Shown here piece by piece: positions 1-5,614 of a DNA stretch of 7,871 nt; position 1 is the first letter of the stretch; each line of letters begins with the position of its first letter. The notes beneath the pieces are model-generated. The model searched no databases. It was given only the letters and a program-made list of their open reading frames with translations, and had not been told where the DNA came from. The position numbers and the translations under genes are program-made. Source of the DNA: Halieaceae bacterium (lineage in GTDB: Bacteria > Pseudomonadota > Gammaproteobacteria > Pseudomonadales > Halieaceae); assembly GCA_018666055.1 (NCBI GenBank), contig JABJAS010000259.1:1-7871 (forward strand). Direction: 5' to 3'.

Positions 1-291
1 ACCGGACGAGCCAAACGCTAAGGTATATCCGATCACAAACCATAAGACCGACATCAACGCGGTGAGCGCAAAACACTGCATTAAAACCGACAATGCATTT
101 TTCACCCGAACCAGCCCCGCATAAAACAACGACAGCCCTGGCAGCGTCATGAATAACACCAACGCTGTCGACGTCAGCATCCAAGCGGTGTCTGCGCCCG
201 AGATCGCGTCCGCCATCGCGGGGGCACTCATCAAAGTAGGCAACAAAAATGCCGTGAATCCCAATGAGGTTTTAATCGCTTTTACAGACAT
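1..291 (-). CDS. amtB: Ammonium transporter (AmtB/Amt family), N-terminal 97 residues, cut by window edge
   Basis: This is the start of an inner-membrane ammonium channel gene that runs left off the window, read by reverse-complementing bases 1-291. The frame is open for all 97 codons. Residues 1-27 look like a cleavable signal peptide ending in SAPAMA before DA, as is usual for Gram-negative AmtB. The mature N-terminus has GADTAWMLTSTALVLFMTLP, a first membrane helix, followed by GLSLFYAGLVRVKN and a second hydrophobic helix ending in GYTLAFG. These match the conserved first two helices of AmtB (E. coli has TALVLFMTIPG and LFYGGLIRGKN). A good ribosome site, AAGGTG, lies 9 bases before the ATG. 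In the family, the protein imports ammonium under nitrogen limitation and is commonly paired with a PII protein (GlnK) that blocks the pore; no glnK is visible because the downstream side is missing. It is divergent from the alkaline phosphatase gene. The family assignment is firm; the exact paralogue is not. Confidence 0.93.
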   Translation of the reverse strand, partial: MSVKAIKTSLGFTAFLLPTLMSAPAMADAISGADTAWMLTSTALVLFMTLPGLSLFYAGLVRVKNALSVLMQCFALTALMSVLWFVIGYTLAFGSSG

Positions 292-300
292 AAGGGCCGT

Positions 301-306
301 CACCTT
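301..306 (-). promoter_or_regulatory. Ribosome binding site of the ammonium transporter gene
   Basis: On the minus strand this reads AAGGTG, 9 bases before the ATG at 291. It supports that start codon, as does the complete signal peptide that follows. Confidence 0.6.
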
Positions 307-368
307 GATGAAGAAAGCCTGATTTTGCCACACGCGCACCGCTAAACCCAAACGGCAAATGCTCTGGT

Positions 369-387
369 GATTGTGATTATCATCACT
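369..387. promoter_or_regulatory. Fur-box-like palindrome in the divergent spacer (weak)
   Basis: The 19 bases centred on TGATTATCA match the classical Fur box (GATAATGATAATCATTATC) at 13 of 19 positions. The perfectly symmetrical core is only nine bases, TGAT-T-ATCA. It lies 42 bases before the phosphatase ATG and about 78 bases before the ammonium transporter ATG, so a repressor bound here could affect either gene. The match is seen in the sequence. Recognition by Fur, by the related zinc regulator Zur, or by anything at all is inference, and a score of 13/19 is near the level where chance matches are common in AT-rich spacers. Confidence 0.22.
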
Positions 388-428
388 CAGGATTACTCTC
401 GCGGCTGACTCAGAAGGAAAATCCTGCC

Positions 429-1841
429 ATGTCGCGACCCGTTGCGCTGTTAATCACCTTGCTTGCCCTGTCATCACATAGCACTGCCGATCCCAGAATG
501 CGCAACGTCATTTTGATCATTGGAGATGGCTTCGACGATCAGCATGTCACCATGGGCCGCAACTACCTGGCAGGCATGAGCGGAAAACTGAGGGTAGACG
601 ACCTCCCGTTTAGAGCATCAGTGCAGATCGAAACGGTCACGCCGTCAGGCACACCCAGCTATGTTGCTGACTCAGCCAACACGGCCACCTCGCTGGCTAC
701 AGGTACCGTCACGAGCATGGGACGGATTGCGACTGACATCAACGACCGTGACGTCGCGACGATCGGCGAACGCGCTATCGCCGCCGGCTTTAAAGTTGGG
801 CTTGTCACGACCTCCTCACTCACCGATGCCACCCCCGCGTCTTTTCTGACTCACGTCTCGGCGCGCAGCTGCGAGGGCCCTGAAGAAGTCCTAGGCAGCA
901 CTTATTACGGCATACCACAGCCAGCATGCCTCGCTGACGCCAGAGATAATGATGGCCCGGGTTCGATCATAGAGCAGCTGGTGAGCAGCGGCGCGTCAAT
1001 CCTGTTGGGCGGGGGGCGCAAATTCATTGAACAGACCACCATTGATAATGAGACGGTTGCCGCGATGGCTGCGCATTACCGTTTTCGAGTTGTCACAAAT
1101 GCCGGGGAACTGAGGAGTGCCAGCTTGGGGCAACCCCTCATCGGCGTGTTTAGCGAGGAAACACTAGCCGTTCGCTGGCGCGGTACGGACGGGCGGACTG
1201 CTGAAGCGACCGAGACTGGCTGGCTACACTATTTATCGGATTATCTTGGGGACACCAAAGAACCCGATGTAATGGATTGTGAGCCGAATCCAGAATACGG
1301 CGACACCCCCTCTCTCTCCATCATGACCAAAACCGCTCTGGAGCACTTATCGACTGATAACGATCAGGGGTTTTTTCTGATGATCGAATCAGCCTCCATC
1401 GACAAGCAAAGCCACAAACGTGATCCCTGCGGCTCAATTGGAGAAATAGAACAGCTCGAGGAGGCGTTGGATCTTGCTCAGACCTTCGCTCAGCAGCATC
1501 CGGATACGCTAATTATTGTCACGGCTGATCACGCCCAAGCAGCTCAAATACTCCCCGAGCCCACTTTGTACAGCGGCTACCCTATTCCTATTTATTCTCC
1601 GGGCCTGACGGCCCGCATCAACACGCCTGAAGGGGGCGTCATGCGGATTAACTACGCCACCAATAATGGGTTTAGCGAAGAGCACACCGGCGCAAACGTC
1701 CCGTTGTTTGCCAATGAAGTGGGGGCCCAACAGCTACGACCCTTCCTGCGACAACGCGAAGTTCACGATGCGATGAGCCTGTTCTTACTGGGACCCGCCG
1801 CCGCACCCCTCGCTCAAAACACATCGCCGGAGTCACGCTAA
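429..1841 (+). CDS. Periplasmic alkaline phosphatase, E. coli PhoA type
   Basis: This secreted zinc/magnesium phosphomonoesterase releases phosphate from organic esters in the periplasm. It is 470 residues long (E. coli PhoA is 471). Residues 1-20 form a signal peptide (hydrophobic LLITLLALSS, likely cleavage after STA). All key PhoA residues can be matched: nucleophile S82 in DSA; metal ligands D33 (IGDG), T135 (DATP), E320, D325 and H329 (ESASIDKQSH), D367 and H368 (TADH), and H419 (EEHTG); and phosphate-binding R146. D133 and K326 match the E. coli D153/K328 pair that distinguishes this subtype. It has exactly four cysteines, C148/C167 and C283/C334, placed like the two E. coli disulfides. 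GAAGGA, 10 bases upstream of the ATG, serves as ribosome site. No Pho box is visible upstream, so classical PhoB control is not supported. The gene faces gspB with 9 bases between the stops. Family and activity are well supported; strict orthology to phoA is not tested, so no symbol is given. Confidence 0.93.
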   Translation: MSRPVALLITLLALSSHSTADPRMRNVILIIGDGFDDQHVTMGRNYLAGMSGKLRVDDLPFRASVQIETVTPSGTPSYVADSANTATSLATGTVTSMGRIATDINDRDVATIGERAIAAGFKVGLVTTSSLTDATPASFLTHVSARSCEGPEEVLGSTYYGIPQPACLADARDNDGPGSIIEQLVSSGASILLGGGRKFIEQTTIDNETVAAMAAHYRFRVVTNAGELRSASLGQPLIGVFSEETLAVRWRGTDGRTAEATETGWLHYLSDYLGDTKEPDVMDCEPNPEYGDTPSLSIMTKTALEHLSTDNDQGFFLMIESASIDKQSHKRDPCGSIGEIEQLEEALDLAQTFAQQHPDTLIIVTADHAQAAQILPEPTLYSGYPIPIYSPGLTARINTPEGGVMRINYATNNGFSEEHTGANVPLFANEVGAQQLRPFLRQREVHDAMSLFLLGPAAAPLAQNTSPESR

Positions 1842-1850
1842 CCGACGCAC

Positions 1851-2777
1851 TCACATATTGATCCAAGAATTCAGTGCGGTCAGACGGAAGGTCACACCGC
1901 TGTTTTCTAGAATGACACTATCGATCAGGATGTCTCTTACCATCACCTGCCCCGCCCGCTGGCCAATCTTCAATCGTTGTCCATTTAGCTCGACGGCGGC
2001 AGAGCCATCGGTCTGGTAGTCGTGTACAGAATAGATTAGCGTCGGAATGTCGTCTTTTTGCTGTTGCGATAAATTTTCAATCATCGTTGCCGCATGCGGG
2101 ACCAAAGATTGCTCACCCACTGCCCTAGCCGCCTCCGCAATGGCCTTTTCCAGATCGATAGGCGGTGGGATTAAGCCAAGACCAGCTGCCTCACTAGGCG
2201 CGCTCCGGGTCTCAGGCAGCTGAGCGGCTTCAGATTCACTCGCCGCTCTTGCTGGCACTCTGTCTGGCACGCTGTCTGGTGCGCCGTCAGGCGCTTCGAC
2301 GGCAGCAGACGCCGAATCGGACCACATTTGAGCATTGAGTTCGGCCACTGCTCGAGCGGTCTCAGTTGGCCCGGTGTCGACAAGACCTGAGGGGGTCAAC
2401 GTCTCTGGGGATGCCGCAGCTATTCCCCGCATCGATGAATCCACTATTAATCGTGACTCCGCCTGGGTACTGGGCACCTGATCTGTGCTTGATGGATTTA
2501 ACCGCTGAGGCTGATCAACCGCGGCCGACGCGCCCGGCTGGCCCGAATTCATTGGCCCCAATGGCGATGCTAACGACCCCGATGACGACGCGTCATCGGG
2601 CGACAGCAGCGAGAACCACGCCACTACTCCGGCACCTAATAATGCCCCCAATAGCAACGCCGCCATTACCGGTCGTAGTCGCATAGCACCGGCACTGTGA
2701 TGTGAGTCAGTCGGCGCATGGGAGATCGGTGAGTCCGTCTGCCCTGAGCGTTTTAAGGCATCAAGAATCAACGACAT
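1851..2777 (-). CDS. gspB: General secretion pathway protein B (GspB/ExeB-like)
   Basis: This is a 308-residue single-pass inner-membrane protein that partners GspA in building the type II secretion outer-membrane secretin. The N-terminus, MSLILDALKRS, matches the conserved cytoplasmic MSxILDALKKA motif of GspB proteins. A membrane helix follows at about residues 36-58. Residues 60-240 form a long periplasmic linker rich in Ala, Ser, Pro and acidic residues, with a short four-residue repeat at 162-177. The C-terminal domain (about 243-308: IPTLIYSVHDYQTDGSAA, then a VELNGQRLKIGQ segment, ending NSWINM) has the usual GspB pattern of IYS, a LNG loop and a terminal W. The ATG overlaps the last 10 bases of gspA, and no clear Shine-Dalgarno precedes it, so translation is probably coupled to gspA. 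The stop lies 9 bases from the convergent phosphatase stop. No gspC-gspO genes are visible; gspAB is often a separate operon. Confidence 0.88.
   Translation of the reverse strand: MSLILDALKRSGQTDSPISHAPTDSHHSAGAMRLRPVMAALLLGALLGAGVVAWFSLLSPDDASSSGSLASPLGPMNSGQPGASAAVDQPQRLNPSSTDQVPSTQAESRLIVDSSMRGIAAASPETLTPSGLVDTGPTETARAVAELNAQMWSDSASAAVEAPDGAPDSVPDRVPARAASESEAAQLPETRSAPSEAAGLGLIPPPIDLEKAIAEAARAVGEQSLVPHAATMIENLSQQQKDDIPTLIYSVHDYQTDGSAAVELNGQRLKIGQRAGQVMVRDILIDSVILENSGVTFRLTALNSWINM
2247..2294 (-). repeat. In-frame 12-base tandem repeat in the GspB linker
   Basis: Four imperfect 12-base units encode APDG, APDS, VPDR and VPAR (residues 162-177 of GspB), that is [AV]-P-[DA]-x four times. The units share a TGGCAC-like core on the plus strand. 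The repeat lies in the flexible periplasmic linker, where length variation should be tolerated. It looks like local duplication by slippage. Confidence 0.6.
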
Positions 2778-4426
2778 GGCGCAACGCCAAAACGCTGGAT
2801 GGCACGGCGCAGTGCCCTACTTGAGGTTAAGCCGCTCCCCAGCTTGTCGTTCAATGCTTGCAGCGTTCTCACACCGATCACTCCATCAACTCTGAGCCCC
2901 ACACCAGCTTGAAACACTTTCACGCGCGCTTCCAGCGCTTCTGTGAAGGTAGTGAGTGGTGGCGCAGGCAAGCCATCCAGCCGCGCGAACTCGCCGACAA
3001 CGTGAGCCACCACCGCACCTCGATCACCGATCCGCAGCGGCCCAGTCCACCCCGGAGGGCTCACCCAAAAATACCGAAAGCGCCCTTGCCAGCGGTCAGC
3101 CACCGCTGTCAAAGGGACATCGCAAACCACCGCACCGGTAAATACGGTGGCAACCTCTTCCCCAACCGACAAAAGGACCGTCGCCGCAGCAAAGCGATTT
3201 GGACGCTGCAGCTCAAGTATCACGGGGCGATTCAGCTCCAATATCGCATCCCAAGTATCGCTATTGGCAAACTCACAACGCAACCCATCCGTGACGGGCG
3301 CATCGCAAGCGCTGCCGGGAAGGGGAGCATCACGCCACAGCGTCCACAACGCCGACTCCGCAGCTCCGAGGCTCACCAACCAATCTGGCAAAACAGATGC
3401 CGGGGTCACCGTTGCGCTCTCGAGCCCCGTGGCGTCCGCTAACGGACTCTCGGCTAAGCGAATCCCTTCACTGACCGTAACCGGCTCGGTCACCAACACG
3501 TAATAGGCCAGTAGACCCGCCAAAACGGCACTCAAAATACCGAAAGCCCACGTCACTGTCCGCGGATTCGCGGTGCGACTCGTCCTGAGCTGTTTCACTG
3601 TTGGCGGTGCGTTCCCACCGAAGACCTCCTGTGCCGCCTGGCGGACGATCGCCGCCGACACTTCTGGTTCATTCCGTCCGTAAGCACCCATCATCGCCCG
3701 ATCACACAATAGATTGATCAACCGGGGAATCCCGCCCGTTAATTTAAAAATCCGTCTTAACGCTGATGGCGTGAAAAGGGAGCGGCCACCCGTTAAGCCA
3801 GAGATCGAGAGTCGGTGACGGACATAGCTCTGGGTCTCTTGCGCATCGAGTGCCGTCAGCTGATAGCGCGCTGTGATTCTCTGATTCAGCTGCCGAAGTT
3901 CGGGCCGCTCCAGCATGGACTCCAGCTCTGGCTGTCCGGTTAGAATAATTTGCAGCAGTTTTTTTTCGTCTGTTTCAAGATTAGTCAGCAATCGAATCTG
4001 TTCCAGAACGTCAAAATCAAGATGTTGAGCTTCATCGATCATCAATACGGTCTGACGATCCTTTGCATGATTGGCGAGCAAAAACCGGTGCAACGCGTCG
4101 GTCAGCGTCTTCAGGCTTTGCGTCTCAGACGGATAGCGAATTTCGAACTCATCACAAACGCTCGCTAACAGCTCAGTGGCACTTAAGGCGGGATTGAGCA
4201 CAATGGCGATATCCGTGTTTGCGGGTAACTGTTCCAACAAACAACGATTTAAGGTGGTTTTCCCTGTTCCAACCTCACCGGTCAACAGTACGAATCCACC
4301 GCCACTCCCCACACCGTATAAAAGATGAGCCAAGGCCTCGCGATGACGATCACTCATGAACAAGTAGCGCGGATTAACAGCGATCGAAAACGGTTGCTCA
4401 GTCAGTCCAAAGAAAGGGTGATACAT
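2768..4426 (-). CDS. gspA: General secretion pathway protein A (GspA/ExeA-like), AAA+ ATPase with peptidoglycan-binding domain
   Basis: GspA is a 552-residue inner-membrane ATPase. In Aeromonas the homologous ExeA-ExeB complex binds peptidoglycan and is needed to place the ExeD secretin; that role is known for the family and inferred here. The cytoplasmic part starts MYHPFFGLTEQPFSI, typical of ExeA-type ATPases. Walker A is GEVGTGKT (50-57), Walker B is VLMIDE (127-132) and a sensor-1 segment is ILTGQPEL (161-168). One membrane helix spans about 291-312. The periplasmic part has a region at about 345-460 resembling the C39-peptidase-like domain of GspA proteins (with GLRCEF and LNRPVILEL; proteolysis is not implied), then a PG_binding_1 domain at about 494-530 (RVKVFQAGVGLRVDGVIG). 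The ribosome site is poor (GGAG 13 bases upstream). A sigma-54-like promoter lies at 4475-4490 on the same strand. gspB follows with a 10-base overlap. Confidence 0.92.
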   Translation of the reverse strand: MYHPFFGLTEQPFSIAVNPRYLFMSDRHREALAHLLYGVGSGGGFVLLTGEVGTGKTTLNRCLLEQLPANTDIAIVLNPALSATELLASVCDEFEIRYPSETQSLKTLTDALHRFLLANHAKDRQTVLMIDEAQHLDFDVLEQIRLLTNLETDEKKLLQIILTGQPELESMLERPELRQLNQRITARYQLTALDAQETQSYVRHRLSISGLTGGRSLFTPSALRRIFKLTGGIPRLINLLCDRAMMGAYGRNEPEVSAAIVRQAAQEVFGGNAPPTVKQLRTSRTANPRTVTWAFGILSAVLAGLLAYYVLVTEPVTVSEGIRLAESPLADATGLESATVTPASVLPDWLVSLGAAESALWTLWRDAPLPGSACDAPVTDGLRCEFANSDTWDAILELNRPVILELQRPNRFAAATVLLSVGEEVATVFTGAVVCDVPLTAVADRWQGRFRYFWVSPPGWTGPLRIGDRGAVVAHVVGEFARLDGLPAPPLTTFTEALEARVKVFQAGVGLRVDGVIGVRTLQALNDKLGSGLTSSRALRRAIQRFGVAPCR

Positions 4427-4473
4427 AGTCGGTGGTTCGCTCCACTAGCGTCCAGAGTTGCAACGATACATAT

Positions 4474-4501
4474 TGGCAATTACAGTGCCATTTGTTTTTT
4501 T
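4474..4501 (+). repeat. Inverted repeat TGGCA-N7-TGCCA followed by a T-rich run
   Basis: A perfect 5-base inverted repeat (4474-4478 with 4486-4490, seven-base loop) is followed on the plus strand by TTTGTTTTTTT. It has the outline of a small intrinsic terminator for transcripts moving rightwards, but the stem is short and no plus-strand gene ends here. It fully covers the sigma-54 match, so it may be only a by-product of the near-symmetrical promoter sequence, or an operator overlapping that promoter. Confidence 0.35.
4475..4490 (-). promoter_or_regulatory. Sigma-54 (RpoN) type -24/-12 promoter of gspAB
   Basis: On the minus strand the sequence is TGGCACTGTAATTGCC. The sigma-54 consensus is TGGCACG-N4-TTGC(A/T). 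All six bases of TGGCAC and all four of TTGC match, with the required 10-base gap between the invariant GG and GC. Initiation about 12 bases beyond the GC would fall near 4464, giving a leader of about 38 bases before the gspA ATG at 4426, a sensible geometry. The orientation is right and the site lies in the only sizeable spacer upstream of gspA. Sigma-54 promoters need an activator bound further upstream; no clear activator site was recognised in 4500-4648. Bases 4474-4490 also form an inverted repeat, which is an alternative explanation for part of the match. Confidence 0.6.
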
Positions 4502-4634
4502 CCAGCCAACGCCTGATTGCCACGTCAACGAGACGACTCGAGCGCCTATCCAGTGAGCCCTCGTGGTACGACAACTAGTCGCTGGAGACACACTCGAACC
4601 GGCGTGACCCTAGCGGCGCCCCAGGATCCACAAC

Positions 4635-4639
4635 AGGAG
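4635..4639 (+). promoter_or_regulatory. Ribosome binding site that fixes the start of the nitronate-monooxygenase-like gene
   Basis: AGGAG lies 9 bases before the ATG at 4649. The open frame continues upstream to an ATG at 4517, but that start lacks such a site and adds an unrelated-looking Arg/Thr-rich leader, so 4649 is preferred. Confidence 0.75.
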
Positions 4640-4648
4640 ATAGTTTAC

Positions 4649-5614
4649 ATGTCATTACCACCCTCGCTGCAGAACGCCCTTCGGCTCCCCGTCGTCGGCT
4701 CACCACTGTTCATCATTTCTAATCCTGATCTTGTCATCGCACAGTGTAAAGCGGGAATCATAGGCTCCTTTCCCGCGCTGAATGCCAGGCCAGAACCCGT
4801 TTTGGAGGAGTGGCTAGAGCGCATCACTTCAGAGTTAGCGGCCTATGATGCGGCGAACCCCGACGCACCGTCAGCGCCCTTTGCAGTCAACCAGATCGTG
4901 CATGGCTCTAATGCAAGACTCAAACATGACATGGACATGTGCGTGAAGTATGAAGTCCCCATCGTCATCACATCGCTAGGCGCCAAAGAGTGGGTCAACG
5001 AGATGGTGCATAGCTATGGCGGCATCGTTCTGCACGATGTGATCAATAACCGCTTTTCCAAAAAAGCGATTGAAAAGGGCGCTGATGGGCTAATTGCAGT
5101 GGCCGCTGGAGCAGGCGGTCATGCGGGTACCGTGTCTCCGATGGCGCTAATTCAGGAAATCCGTGAATGGTTTGATGGCCCGCTGCTACTGTCAGGCGCC
5201 ATCGCAACGGGCGATGCCGTGCTTGCGGCTCAAGCCATGGGAGCAGACTTGGCCTACATTGGCTCAGCCTTTATCGCGACCGAGGAAGCCAATGCGGAGC
5301 AAGGCTACAAGCAAGCGATAGTCGATTTTGGCGCAGATGATATCGTCTACAGCAGCCTGTTTACGGGGGTCCACGGTAATTATCTCAAACCTTCGATTGA
5401 GGCTGCCGGTCTTGATCCCAACGCCCTCCCTGAAAGCGACCCGAGCCAGATGGACTTTGGCTCTGGTGGCGACTCCGATGCCAAGGCGTGGAAAAATATT
5501 TGGGGCTGCGGGCAAGGCATTGGCGCAGTGAAAAAATTGGGCACCACGGCCGACTATGTGGCTAAATTAACGACCGAATATGCCGACGCCAAAGCACGGA
5601 TTAATAGCTTATGA
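4649..5614 (+). CDS. Nitronate monooxygenase-like FMN-binding TIM-barrel protein (2-nitropropane dioxygenase family)
   Basis: The product is 321 residues, normal for the family, and has no signal peptide. Proteins of this family bind FMN in a TIM barrel; some oxidise alkyl nitronates, others are enoyl reductases such as FabK or PfaD-like proteins. The N-terminus, LRLPVVGSPLFIISNPDL, and the following GIIGSFPALNARP segment are the characteristic first barrel strands. Other landmarks are VNQIVHGSN (80-88), VPIVITSLGA (103-112), AGAGGHAGTVSP with H158 in the place of the catalytic histidine, LSGAIATGDAV (181-191) and GADLAYIGSAFIAT (198-211) for the FMN phosphate. The subgroup with SLGA and AGAGGHAG is usually annotated as nitronate monooxygenase, but I know of no firm substrate for it, so the reaction remains inferred. 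The stop overlaps the start of the HMG-CoA reductase gene (ATGA), implying translational coupling and a shared process. It is the first gene of the rightward run. Confidence 0.85.
   Translation: MSLPPSLQNALRLPVVGSPLFIISNPDLVIAQCKAGIIGSFPALNARPEPVLEEWLERITSELAAYDAANPDAPSAPFAVNQIVHGSNARLKHDMDMCVKYEVPIVITSLGAKEWVNEMVHSYGGIVLHDVINNRFSKKAIEKGADGLIAVAAGAGGHAGTVSPMALIQEIREWFDGPLLLSGAIATGDAVLAAQAMGADLAYIGSAFIATEEANAEQGYKQAIVDFGADDIVYSSLFTGVHGNYLKPSIEAAGLDPNALPESDPSQMDFGSGGDSDAKAWKNIWGCGQGIGAVKKLGTTADYVAKLTTEYADAKARINSL

Noticed and set aside
317..330. Sigma-54-like TGGCA...GGC upstream of the ammonium transporter gene, minus strand
   Set aside because: The gap between GG and GC is 9 bases, not the required 10, and the TTGC element is absent.
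1876..1907. Hairpin GCGGT...ACCGC followed by TGTTTTCT, as a terminator for the phosphatase gene
   Set aside because: The stem has 5 pairs with a 15-base loop, the T-run is interrupted, and it lies inside the gspB coding region, where the C-terminal codons explain the sequence.
2858..3442. Open frame of 194 codons on the plus strand, opposite gspA
   Set aside because: It lies wholly antisense to a well-supported ATPase and peptidoglycan-binding protein; the translation is rich in Arg, Pro, Ser and His with no domain or ribosome site, as expected of a shadow frame.
4458..4486. Sigma-70-like TTGCAA-N17-TACAGT on the plus strand for the rightward operon
   Set aside because: Both hexamers match only 4 of 6 bases, it overlaps the stronger sigma-54 site on the other strand, and it would give a leader of over 150 bases; such matches occur often by chance.
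4517..4648. Possible 44-residue N-terminal extension of the nitronate-monooxygenase-like protein
   Set aside because: No ribosome site precedes ATG 4517, the leader is unlike the family, and AGGAG precedes the internal ATG at 4649, where family similarity starts.
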